From contig JAMPIT010000379.1 in assembly GCA_026261815.1 (NCBI GenBank), positions 20,014,501 to 20,078,500 on the forward strand: a DNA stretch of 64,000 bases, read 5' to 3'. Source of the DNA: Monarcha castaneiventris obscurior (Eukaryota > Chordata > Aves > Passeriformes > Monarchidae). Shown one piece after another: positions 54,301 to 64,000 of this stretch. Made by a program: the position numbers and the translations under genes. The number at the start of each line of letters is the position of its first letter. The stretch's first letter is position 1. The notes under the pieces were generated by a model that saw nothing but the letters and a program-made list of their open reading frames with translations, had not been told where the DNA came from and did no database searches.

Positions 54301-56389
54301 GATTATCCTTCACGAATACATTTTTCAGGGAGTGGGGGACAGGGGTATAGAGAAGGGCAGGGAAAGGGGAAGAAAAGGGAAGAGCAATTAAGAAAACCAG
54401 TATTTTGTATGACAGTCTTTCTGTTATGTGGAACAGGAAGATCCTGTCTTCTTTTAAGGATGTTTCATGTTGTCAAACTGTATGAGATTTGCCAAAGGCA
54501 CACTCGGTTCCACAGGACCCATCCAACACAGACAGCAAAGGCACACTAGTTTCAAAGGCAGACAAGAAATCAGGGTTCCAGGTCTCCTGAGGACACCTTT
54601 GATTTTCCAAAACAATAACGAAGAAGTTTCTTATAGCTGGCACAACGGCAAGTGACCTTCAGTCCAAGTTTTGTCTCAGTAGACCTGGGGACACCTTGTG
54701 TTGTTGCTACAGCCCTGTGTAAAACCTCAGCCCGCTACTACTCTAAAATACTTAACTTATTGAAGGTAAAGGAGAATGCTACAACTTTCCAGCATGCCAG
54801 TTGTAATAAAATTTTACCAAGCAAAATCATGAACTTTCCATTTTTCTTCTGTCAAAAGCATACTGGTAAACAGTCATACCTGTGAGAAGGATACTTTTCT
54901 TTTATCAAAGAAATAATGAAGTTTTCTACTTTTTGATCAGTTTCTGTCACTAGATCTACAGGTGAACTTTTAGTCATAACAGATATTTCTTCTTTGAGTG
55001 CTCCACGGATTATCTGTTAAAACAAAAACAAAAAAATTTTTCACTGTTAAGAATATGGAAAATATTAGTTTCCCAAAAGAATCTGAGCATCATTTTTACA
55101 GTCATTTTCTATATTGCACACACAAAACACAAACACAAACAGTGACATTGCCTGGATTTAACTGCAGGAGCTGGGATTTGCATCTCTAGTCCCTATACAC
55201 TACAAAGTTTTATGTGGCTTTAAATCTAAGTACTACAGAAAGATCTCCAGGTAGATGAAACTGGGATCCATTTTGTTAAGACAAGTTTTAAATTTACAAA
55301 TTTAAATACCAGAGTTGAATAAAACACCTGACACTGAGCTCAAATCAGCTATTTTTAGCCAGACCCTGCATTTATGATCTTCAAACTATCAGTATCAGCT
55401 TAAGCAAGAACCCATGCCTCACAGCCCACAGAATTATTTTACTATAACTCAGGAAGATTTTCTGAGGGAAGACTTTAATGAGGTCGTTGCAGAGACAATG
55501 TTCCACAGATTTTGCAGCTCCAGGGAACAGAATTAGTACATGTGCCATCTTGTCTGGCTGCCACAGCCTTCAAATGTACCAAGCAGAACTACTAAGAACT
55601 GAACATTCGCTAACGACTCCTGCTGAGGGTCTGCCAAGATGTACAAACTTTTTCTTGTTCTAAGTGGTTTAGATGTCAAATGGCAAAATGTCATCACTGT
55701 AAGGGATGGTTCTTATGTACAGAAGCAAAGCAGTCTTCATGAAGAGAAACAATCATTGAATGGTTTGGGTTGGAAGGAGCCTTAAACACCATGTAGTTCC
55801 AACCCTCCTGCCATGGGCAGTGACACCTTTCACTGGACCAGACTCAGAGCTCCATCCAACCTGGCCTTGGACATTTCCAAGGATGGAGTGAGCACAGTAT
55901 GGTATTGTGTGCCATCAACAAGCCACTGTGTAAAGCTGATTGAAGCGTTCACAAGAAAGAATGTCACCAGCTTTCAGGTGGTAAAATAATAAGGTAGACA
56001 GGAGTCGTTTCACGGGGGAAATCGAGATGCTCTTTGTTTACCACAATTCTGAATTTAATTTTATTTTTTAAATCAAACTCAAGGAACAAAAGTTACTCCT
56101 TAGTCTTTAATCGAACTCCAGGCCAAGGAAAAGCACGAAATTGTTTTCTTAAGCTAGCCAAGTTGCAAACATAAAATCTAATCTAGCACTGGAACATCAC
56201 AAACAATTCTGCCCATTTAGGTTTTTGACAAAACACTCTAAGGAAGAGATTCCAACATCATTCGAGAGCTATGTACATATTAGACTCAATAAATAATGTT
56301 ATTATTTATGAAAAGCTTATACATACCTCCCCAGCTTTCCTTGCTAAACCAACTGCATAATCCATACATTCTTGCCAGGGATCTGCCAT
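48305..56389 (-). CDS. IMPA1: Inositol monophosphatase 1 (8 coding exons)
   Basis: IMPA1 hydrolyses inositol monophosphates to free myo-inositol in the cytosol. It is Mg-dependent and lithium-sensitive and feeds phosphoinositide synthesis. Minus-strand coding exons are 56327-56389, 54880-55013, 52881-52985, 51615-51660, 51363-51471, 50529-50637, 48874-49025 and 48305-48423, totalling 837 nt (278 aa plus TGA). Human IMPA1 is 277 aa. Metal-site motifs are intact: GEES (E70), [11 protein letters not shown] (D90, D93) and CWDMAGAG (D220). It starts [16 protein letters not shown] and ends PLRRDDATN. Six of the seven internal junctions are GT-AG. The donor after the sixth coding exon reads CATGG|ATAAGA, so that intron would be AT-AG. 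The seventh coding exon has two identical donors 21 nt apart. Apart from these the gene looks fully functional. Confidence 0.96.
48846..48879 (-). promoter_or_regulatory. IMPA1: Duplicated splice donor at IMPA1 coding exon 7
   Basis: The 13-bp plus-strand word TATTTACCTGTTA occurs at 48,846-48,858 and 48,867-48,879. Each carries the donor CAG|gtaaat on the minus strand. Using the downstream donor would extend the exon to 48,853 and add 21 nt, seven in-frame residues (GKYRVIT) with no stop, just before the GPFDLMSRR segment. The upstream donor gives the conserved protein length. Confidence 0.8.
55752..55885 (-). mobile_element. CR1 LINE 3' tail fragment in IMPA1 intron 1
   Basis: The plus strand reads 'CAATCATTGAATGGTTTGGG', 'TTGGAAGGAGCC', 'CTGCCATGGGCAGTGACACC' and 'CCATCCAACCTGGCCTTGGA', the reverse complement of a CR1 3' end. 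It lies in the first coding intron of IMPA1, in the same orientation as the gene. Confidence 0.88.
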
Positions 56390-56399
56390 CTTTCCCGAG

Positions 56400-56820
56400 A
56401 TAAAGAACCTAGCAAAAGGAGAGATTAACGCAAAAAATTGTTACGGCTCCTTTGCTTCCTTTCTTTCTTTTTTTTTTACAAACTCGGAAGTTCTTCGCTT
56501 CACCTGGTTTATTTTTAGGCCCTGTCGAAACGAGGAAACAGGCTGAGCGCTCGCCCCGCCCCGCCCCGGGGCTGCGCGGTGCCGCGGGCTGCAGGACGCG
56601 TCCGGAGCGCCGGCAGCAGGCGCGGCCCCCTCACGGCGCCCGAAATGGCGGCCGGGGCGCGCGCCGCCTTCACCGCCGCGGCCCCGCCTCCTCCTCCTCC
56701 TCCGCCGCCGCCGCTCGGGGCGGCCGCGCCTGCGCGTGAGGGAGCCCGGCCCGCGCGCCGCCGCCTCGGCGCCGCCGCTGTCGAAGAGTAGCGCGGATGT
56801 GTTGAAATTAGAGCTCGGTG
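56400..56820 (-). promoter_or_regulatory. IMPA1: IMPA1 CpG-island promoter and likely non-coding first exon
   Basis: Dense CpG and GC sequence at about 56,540-56,790 lies directly upstream of the IMPA1 start codon. The ATG exon is preceded by a good acceptor (CTCTCCTTTTGCTAG, ending at 56,409), so the coding exon probably begins at 56,408 and is spliced to an untranslated exon inside the island. A possible donor is CC|GTGAGG near 56,625-56,632. An AAATGGCGGC word at about 56,643-56,652 resembles a YY1 site. Reading frames through the island are GC-driven and not called as genes. The island is directly visible. The exon and motif roles are inferred. Confidence 0.7.
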
Positions 56821-56897
56821 TCGAATTCTTGTTAATAATTGGACGCGGCAGGGCGGAGATACCGTAAATGCTCTCTCATGGAGCACGCGATTGAAGT

Positions 56898-57095
56898 TTA
56901 TCATGGAATTGAAAGGGTGGTTGGGGTTGGAAGGAGCTTTAAAGATCATGAGCAACCCCTCTGCCGTGGCCAGGGACACCTTCCACTAGACCGAGTTGCT
57001 CAGAGCCCAATCCAACCGGGCTTGTTCACTTCCAGGGGTGGGGCATCCACATCACCTCTGGGAAACCTGTGCCTCAGAACTCTCAGGGAGGGTGA
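56898..57095 (-). mobile_element. CR1 LINE 3' fragment upstream of IMPA1
   Basis: The plus strand reads 'GGTTGGGGTTGGAAGGAGCT', 'AAGATCATGAGCAACCCCTC', 'GGGACACCTTCCACTAGACC' and 'GGGGTGGGGCATCCACATCA', the CR1 3' end in reverse complement. It begins about 100 bp beyond the CpG island. Confidence 0.88.
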
Positions 57096-59857
57096 GCTCA
57101 CGGAGTTCAACGAGTTTTGAAAGCAATTCGCGGTTCAGCTGATGCATTTTCCATATTAATTAAAATAATACAGAGAAGAAAAACTTTCCAAGCCTGACAG
57201 ATACCAGTTTCATTTTTTGCTGTGGTCTTTTGAGCCTATTGTCTGTCATCAAGTAAAGGCAAAACACTGAGGGCTTGGCTTGTCCTCACAAATTGCAACT
57301 GATGTAACTTACTGTTCTATGGACAATGGTGACCTGGGTAAGCAGGGCAAGGGTTGCAATTTGCTTTATGCTTAAAATAATCATAAAATGTCTACAACAC
57401 CAAAAGAAGCAGTCTTATCCCATTGCCCCAACACCAACCCAAGGCACAGCTACGCCAAGGGGGTTAGTTTTGTCCTTTCCACATCAGAAGATACAGTTTC
57501 CACTCTCACCGACCCTGTTATGTGGGACAAGTCAGTGTGCAATTCCGTATTTCCTCCTTCCCGTTTCATAAACAGGAATAAGCCTTCTTTTTAAAGTATT
57601 TACAGTCATTAAAGAACTACAGAGATTTTAAGTTGTGGTTTTATTGATTATTTTGCGTGTTGTTCTTTGCAAGGTTATACCAAAAGCATATGGCCCATTG
57701 AAAGAGGCTCAGTTTCAGTTTTTGTTGAGGCAAGCAGCTGAACATGCCCCAGTACAACCTATATAGGACTGCAGGAGTGTTATGAAAAAATGGCTTTTTT
57801 GACATCATTAATTGTATACTTAACATTACAGCAAGGGTTTTACAGGAGATTTCAAATTCTGCATTCACCTTAAAATCAGCAGAAGTAAAACAGGAATGCC
57901 TGAAGTTCTCTCCTAACAAGTATAAGAATTTTCCTAATCCAAACCACAATTTCTATTCCAGCTGAAATGAAATTTTGTATTTTATGTATGAGGGTGCTAG
58001 GAGAAAAGCTAAGCTGCAAGGTGTATTTTTATGTGTCACCTGATAAACTGGATGAACAGATGTGACTTATTGATAAAAAGCCTGCAAATCAGACTGATCA
58101 CACCCCTGGGTGCATACTTTTCTAAAACAGACACAGAAACAGAAAATGGTGAAAATAAAAGTATGAGAGATTACTGCCTGCTTTCTTAGTGCGATATATT
58201 ACCTCTTGTTCACTACAGCATTGCCCAGCCGATCTAACAGGTCCCGTATCCAAGCAGAATTGAACTCTTGGTGTTAAAAAAACCCTTTCCAAGCTGTTGC
58301 ATATATTACAACATGCCAGGCAACTTTGTAGCAATGTTTGAACTGGAACAACGCCAGGAGCTGCTACCACAGCATCTCATAAAATGTGAAGCCTTAACCT
58401 TGTGCATTCTCTAAAATTATAGCTAGAACAAGCAAAACGCTTGATATTCATCTGTTTTTGTAGTTTGGGAGAAAGCATTGTTTATTATAAAATCAGGAAG
58501 TATTAATTTTGATAATTCCTCTTCTCACTTGTGTAACTTTATGTACACATTTTCTTTGAATCTCCTGGAAGTTAAAGTTTATTAACTTTGAAGTGAAACA
58601 GTTCAGCACCTTATAAACACAGGCCTGTAAAATTATCAGTGGTTTCAAATGCCAAATGACTCCTCTAAAGAGTTTTTTTTTTCAAATGCAGTTGTTGAAC
58701 TTTCCCTATGAAAATGTGCTAAGATAGTAAGTTTTAGAAGATACAACAAAAATGCTAAATAAAGATATGTTTGAATCTAAACAGGTGAAATGAGAGCAAT
58801 TCTAGACTAGGCAAGATACTAAAGGTCTGGAAAAGTTTCTGCTTTTGTTCCTAGCATCATTGATTAGGGTGGAGTTTTCACCTCTCCTAGACTATTTATC
58901 TGTCAGACTAGCTTAATTTGGTTTTGCTTCTCAGTTCCTGAAAACCATGTGAAATGAGCTTCTGTGTACAATCCTAGACACATTCCTGGAATAAGATGAT
59001 AGTGAAAACTTTTTGGAGTCTTATCAACTTGCCATGTTTGTACTGTCATTTACAGGCTGATAGCCCTTATCCACTACTGGCGATTGATGAAAGCAAACAT
59101 CCTGGTAAAACCTTTGAGGTCTCCCCAAAGATTAACTTCCTGCATCCCAAGTCTATCTTCTCCCTATTCACAAAAAGTGTTATTTCAATTATTTTGCCTG
59201 AACTGCTAGGGCAGAAAAATCAGGGGCAGGAGGAAAGGTTTAAGTAGAGAATGGGGATTTTCTGCTAAAAAAAAGAAGAAAAAGACCCTGTTGCACAGCA
59301 GCATTTTTCACTTGCTTTTGTAGCAACAGTGTGGGGAACAAGTTCTGTTTAGGTCTCTTCCCAACTCACTGGTTCCATAATGCTGGTTGGCCTCTTACAG
59401 CATATTCTGTACCACAGCAGCCTAAGATAAAGATGAATACACAGTTGCAGAGGAAAATAAACAAGAGAAAAAGGAACTGCTCCTTTTGTACTGGAAAGCA
59501 AGATAACAACTGGAGACAGGCAGGGGAATTCAGAAAAATGCTCCTATTCTTTCTGCTGCCAGGAGACAAAGATTTCCAAAGTATCCAGCTACTGAAAACC
59601 CTTTCCTTCATGGAAACCAGAAAACACCTTCATTTGTGTGACATCCACACCACATCCAGTGAAGTAATTTATCCATACCTAATCATGTTAAAACTACAGT
59701 TAAGAGTACTGTAAAGCAAAATAAGTGACAGACTCACCGAAATCTTTTATCCCCCACCTAATCACACAATGAGATTTACCAACAGGAAGACACCTGAGTG
59801 AATTTACTTTTGCTTCATAAAGCTTTCTTTCTAAATGTCACTAAACAAGAAGAAACT
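57096..59857. other. Intergenic between IMPA1 and ZFAND1
   Basis: No exon was recognised on either strand. In mammals the intronless SLC10A5 lies in this interval, as I recall. No frame here exceeds about 130 codons and none shows bile-acid-transporter sequence. Confidence 0.5.
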
Positions 59858-60292
59858 GTGTGATGGCTTAGGTTTTAACTTTTATATTTTCAAATTCTGT
59901 ACTGCTTAGAGTGTAACTCTGAAGTTCCTTGTTAGCCTGTAATTTCTGCTCTCTCGTGCAAGGTAGACATAACAAAGCCTCTCCAGGCTTTGCCTTCAAG
60001 GACAGCCAGGCTGTTCTAGGCCCAAAATGTGTAAACCAAAGCCTCTAAGGGGGGAGCAAGCTGAGGGGGATTACACCATTAAGCTGGGGCTTTAAATGGA
60101 GAATTAACCCTGGTATGCAAATGAACCAAACCTATAAAAGTGTGAAGAACTCATGACCTGTCGTCCATCTTGGGGTCCATTTTTTGGAAGCAGCCTCTGG
60201 CTCCCCAGGATGTACCTTGAAGGCCCTTCAAATAAATATCTTTATTCCCTTACTCTTGTCTAGTCTCTGTTTCTAGGTGGCTGGAGAAGGCA
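59858..60292 (+). mobile_element. Solo LTR, ERVL-like, downstream of ZFAND1
   Basis: About 435 bp with LTR architecture on the plus strand. It starts near 'TGTGATGGCTTAGGTTTTAA' and has a TATA box (60,133-60,138), an AATAAA signal (60,231-60,236), a T-rich U5 'CTCTTGTCTAGTCTCTGTTTC' and a final CA near 60,292. It contains no gene and no internal retroviral domain adjoins it. No target-site duplication could be confirmed, so its ends and family are tentative. It lies about 450 bp beyond the ZFAND1 stop, antisense to that gene. Confidence 0.68.
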
Positions 60293-60699
60293 TCATGTGG
60301 ACCTAGTGTATGGACAGTGTTGGTTTCCAAATGCAATGAAATCTGTTCTTCTAGAAAAGATGCTGCAATGGCATAATATGTTTCTCTCCTTCAGAAAACG
60401 GTCATACTGAAAGTTTACATTTTCATTATTTTTTAAGACATACTGTCCCCACCACTTACACAAAAATAAATAAATACCAAATTTAAGAAAACATTCTTTA
60501 TATTATATAGGTCAATAGAGCAAGAATTTATTCTAGAATGTGAGTATCTGTAATATTAGCCACTATAATTTTCCTTTCAGGACATAAGTCTTATGTCAGT
60601 CAAGAAACGGAGAAATTGATGAGAATTGTGTCTTTACAATGGAAGATAGATTCTGGCATACAAGTGATTTTAAAAGAAAACTGGACTTGCTTGAATACC

Positions 60700-60742
60700 A
60701 TGCTTCTGAAAAATAATGGATTTATTTTGTTTGTGAAAATTA
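60700..60742 (-). promoter_or_regulatory. ZFAND1: ZFAND1 proximal poly(A) signal
   Basis: AATAAA on the minus strand at 60,721-60,726 lies only 16 nt after the stop codon. If used, the 3' UTR would be about 40 nt. Other AATAAA words further downstream (for example near 60,525) are alternatives. Confidence 0.5.
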
Positions 60743-61214
60743 TTAACTAATAAAGTAGGACTCGGGATCTTCTATAAATAGAACATCATTATCAAGATAC
60801 TCCAGAATTATATTCCCTCCATTGTACAGGGGATAGTCCTTATCAGATAGCCATGTTTCCAGTGTGTGTTCAAATGGCAAGGCTTCTCCAGAGGCAGTAT
60901 GGCATAACCTCAGTTTCTGTAAGACAAATAGCACAGAAATTAACATCAAGATTTGCATATCTAAGATGAAAGAAGTGGGGTGGGAGAGGGACAAAAGTGT
61001 AAAGAAAACTAAAAGCAAAATACAACAACCTAGAAAATGCTTGTTATTGCTGACTTACCTGGGATGCTGATTTGTTGTTGTCATTTTTAAGGCTTGCTAA
61101 GGAAGCTGCAAAATCTACTACTTTCCCAATGCTCCACTTACTGCAAAAAAACATGGGTTTGCTTTTCTCTTTGTTCCCTTTTGGTAAAAATACTTGAAAG
61201 TAAATTCTTTCTGT
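60743..61214 (-). CDS. ZFAND1: AN1-type zinc finger protein 1, last two coding exons (partial)
   Basis: These are the C-terminal coding exons of ZFAND1, a protein that recruits p97 (VCP) and the 26S proteasome to arsenite-induced stress granules for their clearance. Minus-strand exons are 61059-61214 (156 nt; begins TERIYFQVFLPKGNKEKSKP) and 60743-60916 (174 nt; begins KLRLCHTASGEALPFEHTLE and ends ESYFIS with TAA). Both junctions are GT-AG and phase 0. The segment is the ubiquitin-like C-terminal part. The N-terminal AN1 zinc fingers are encoded upstream and are not visible before 64,000. The match to human ZFAND1, as I recall it, is clear over the whole segment. No breaks were seen. Confidence 0.94.
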
Positions 61215-62289
61215 CTAGAAAAACATGAAAAATGAAACAAAAGAATTATCCACAGAAGAAACACATCATTCCAATCATATACATCTAATAAGGTTTTTTT
61301 AAGTAAAACTTAAAACTTTTTTTTTAAGTTTTTCAGTAAAAACCCCCCAAAATTACCAACTGAAATTTGTTTTATTCCATCAGGACAATTTTACTGCAAA
61401 ACATAAATGACCAAGATCATCAAATCCAATCCTCTCCAGCTGCAGGCACATATATGATGGACGGTAAGTTCTAAAACGTGGAGAGAACATCTTTTCTCAC
61501 CAGTCCCATGGCACAGTTATATATAGACAGACATGAAAAGGTATCTGCCCTCTTGAGGAAAAGGTGAGTTTGAATAAGCACTATTTGTTTTTGGCAGCAG
61601 TATAGTGTCTCAAACTGAAATGCAAAAGCAGTTAGAACAGAGCAGTTCACTGTATTAGAAATGCCTGCTTCACAAACCAACATTCAGATCATGACCAGCT
61701 AATCCTTTATCCTGTACTGTATCCTCCTTTTATGTACTAAACACTCTTTCTACTAGACTGAAAGATTTGTTTAAGAAATGTCAAGAGTAATCTATGAGGG
61801 AGAGATTCTAAATGGGATTGGGGTAAAATATAGCAAGCATGACTACTATATATTCATCATTTATGATCATCCTTGCTGAGTCAAAGCCAGACACTATCAA
61901 ACAAGACAGAAGTCTTTTTAAAGGATTTATTTAGGCGTTCCCTAGGAACATATTGAACTACCTCAACCATGTTCATAAAACTGACTCTGAATTTCAACCT
62001 GTGCGTTTTCCTCTAAATCTGAGCGTTTTCCACACAGAAGAAAAGAGAATCATGTCCTGGAGCTATCCCTCTGAAACATTAGAAAATATTAGTAATTGGA
62101 GTAAATTGAGCAGTAGTTTCTTATTCAATTGTTAAGGTAAAATTGGAACTCCCTTTTGCCTCCCTCCATCCCCAAAACCAGCAAATGCAACCAGGCAACC
62201 TAAATATGTTCAGTATGGATGTTCTCTGAGCTGGAGTCAGGGGAACACCAACTAGGCTACTAAAACTATTGATGAAGAAACAATGCCAG
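61215..62289. other. ZFAND1 intron, first part
   Basis: AT-rich intron sequence upstream (in gene terms) of the penultimate coding exon. I searched it for the next ZFAND1 exon and did not find one. Chance frames only. Confidence 0.5.
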
Positions 62290-62850
62290 GGCCCCAGACA
62301 GGAGGTCACCATTTCTGGGGACCAAATGGATTGTGGGCAGGAAATAAGCCCCCTGGTCCACTTGGCAAATTAATTGTGTTGGACTTCTCCCTTGAACACC
62401 CAAAGGGTGGCGTTATACCCTTACTAGAGATAAAATAAGGAAGGCTTAGGGAAAGCTTTTGCTTGTGGTAAAGCTGATGGCCTTACCACTCTGGCAGGAT
62501 TTAATCAATGGTTTGCTGATATTCCCATGCCCTCTGCTGCATAGTCTGACAACAGCATTCAACAAAAAAAAGAAATCCATGAATGGTGTGAAAATCATGG
62601 AGTTGCCTCGGTGTTCCACCTGTACTATGCACCTCAAAGTAATGGTGCAGTCAAGAAGTCACTGGTCCACTAAAATGAGCTCTAGGGTAAAGTTTCCAGA
62701 TGGAAAATGGGGTAAAGACCTACTTGAGGCTGTTTGATGTTTAAAATAACCAGCAGACACACCCACCAGATGCCCAGTGGAACAAGCTCATTTTCCTGCT
62801 CTCCAACCAGTAAAATGTCTAATAAACCCCCACTGTCAGCCCTTCTTTTT
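62290..62850 (+). pseudogene. Degenerate ERVL-like integrase fragment in ZFAND1 intron
   Basis: The plus strand carries remains of a retroviral integrase core. Recognisable pieces are KADGLTTLAGFNQWFAD, then after an in-frame TAG a SDNS word at the second catalytic Asp, then after a frameshift EIHEWCENHGVASVFHLYYA and APQSNGAVKK. The last catalytic Glu is not present where expected. Stops and frameshifts make it non-functional. It resembles the ERVL class by general pattern. It lies antisense within a ZFAND1 intron and no flanking LTR was identified. Confidence 0.7.
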
Positions 62851-62894
62851 TCTCAGGGTGACAATGTTCTCTTTTCTCAGGGTGACAATGTTCT
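62846..62894. repeat. 24-bp tandem duplication
   Basis: A unit containing TTTTCTCAGGGTGACAATGT is repeated twice head to tail with a period of 24 bp. It borders the decayed integrase fragment. Confidence 0.88.
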
Positions 62895-64000
62895 TATTAA
62901 CTACCCTATGAAGTTTAAAATACCTGTAAGTATTTTATAATTCCGTAAGTAAAGGGCACATGGAAAACTATTTCTAAATGGGGACGCCATTTAACTTTCA
63001 CTAAGGTTTGGATAATTCCCAAGAATGAGCAATTTCTTACCATTTCAGGTAATGAATGAAACTTGGACAGGTTCTTTGGCCTGAACAAACCTGGAGTGTG
63101 CCCAAGGAATCATCAATTTACCTTTGTAGAATGCTCAGCTGTGAAAAGATGATCACAACACCTACCGTATTGTGCTGACCCTTATCTGTACCTCCTTCCT
63201 CCCTATTTCATGAATGGGATGATAATCGCGTCACTCAGTTTATGAAAATCATTTCTCTAACAGGTTTTTTACACATACAAATGGTATTGTATATACAACA
63301 CCACAATCTTCAGGTGCTGATTCTGGGTGAGTAGCTGAACCTGCACCTAAAACATCTTGGTACCAATCGTAGTCGGCATACTCATCCCTCAACCCTCCAA
63401 ATTATCAAACTCAAACTTTTAAGGCCCATTCTTATGAAAAGACTGCATTGTCCACTACAATGCCCCAACATATTATTTCAATCTGGGTGTAAAAACCAAG
63501 CAATTACATGTTTCAGTGCTAGATGATCTGAAATATTGGTATTACAAGCCAAGTATTAAGAACTGACACAATCTGCAGAGGGCCCATGTGATAAGGAACC
63601 ACAAGCTAAGGCATGCTACAAAATTGTGTGCTGCACTACTTCAAAATTGTGCTACAGTGATTCTAAAAATCCTGTTCTAGTCTAATAATAAAATTCTATG
63701 CTCTGCTGATCATCAAATTCTGCTAAAATAATAAGCTTCAATACAACTTAATGTTGTCATCATTCTGCCAAGGATCCCCAAAAGACCCCGTTTGTCCCTG
63801 CAGTGCTATGTGACAGCCACGCAGCAGGAAAATACATTTCTGCTATAAAATAATAGAATTTGACTCGACTGCTCTGAACACAGACATCTTGTAACAGACA
63901 GTGAGATTGCTTTTGGTTACCAGGCTAAAATACACATTTAAGTGAGTGTGGTCTTGAAAAACTAAATCCAATACCAAGCTGAGAGAATTAGATGATCAAG
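62895..64000. other. ZFAND1 intron, second part
   Basis: No ZFAND1 exon or other gene was recognised up to the window edge. Part may be further retroviral remains, but nothing matched a named domain. Confidence 0.4.

Noticed and set aside
56452..56979. GC-rich frames on both strands over the CpG island
   Set aside because: Proline-, alanine- and arginine-rich translations are typical of GC-rich promoter sequence. They overlap the IMPA1 promoter and have no family match.
57641..57949. 102-codon minus-strand frame as an SLC10A5 remnant
   Set aside because: A hydrophobic feel and correct interval made me look, but no stretch aligned with the transporter as I remember it.
1..64000. CRISPR arrays, operons, phage or toxin-antitoxin systems
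   Set aside because: The window is vertebrate nuclear DNA. The tandem repeats present are minisatellites and simple repeats without spacer structure.

Overview
This window is nuclear DNA from a bird. The evidence is the dispersed fragments of CR1 LINEs in both orientations, two solo LTRs of avian endogenous retroviruses, and intron-containing vertebrate genes in the order FABP4 - IMPA1 - ZFAND1, all on the minus strand. That order matches the 8q21 region of mammals as I recall it. I see no bacterial, phage, plasmid or organelle signature, and the species cannot be fixed from sequence alone.

Layout. 1-2,900: intergenic, nothing recognised. 2,910-6,330: FABP4 (four coding exons, 132 aa, minus strand) with its CCAAT box, TATA-like box and poly(A) signal. 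6,400-46,600: about 40 kb of gene-poor DNA holding CR1 fragments, one solo LTR (about 30.8-31.4 kb), simple repeats, an exact 198-bp tandem duplication (25.8-26.2 kb), a CpG-rich patch with TATA-like and CTCF-like motifs (43.6-43.8 kb), and one decayed FABP exon 2 at 22,262-22,430 that looks like a fossil of FABP12. 46,670-56,800: IMPA1 (eight coding exons, 278 aa, minus strand), a long 3' UTR and a CpG-island promoter. 57,100-60,700: intergenic, with a solo LTR just downstream of ZFAND1. 60,743-64,000: the last two coding exons of ZFAND1, followed by a long intron that contains a broken ERVL-like integrase fragment. The 5' exons of ZFAND1 were not found and probably lie beyond the window.

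The genes do not form an operon or pathway. FABP4 is a cytosolic lipid chaperone, IMPA1 recycles inositol from inositol phosphates, and ZFAND1 is an AN1-type zinc-finger protein linked to stress-granule clearance. They are linked by conserved synteny only. The points most worth a second look are the FABP12-like fossil exon, a non-canonical AT splice donor after IMPA1 exon 6, a 21-bp duplicated splice donor at IMPA1 exon 7 that could add seven in-frame residues, and the unassigned CpG-rich patch at 43.6 kb. I found nothing that I would call a novel biological system.
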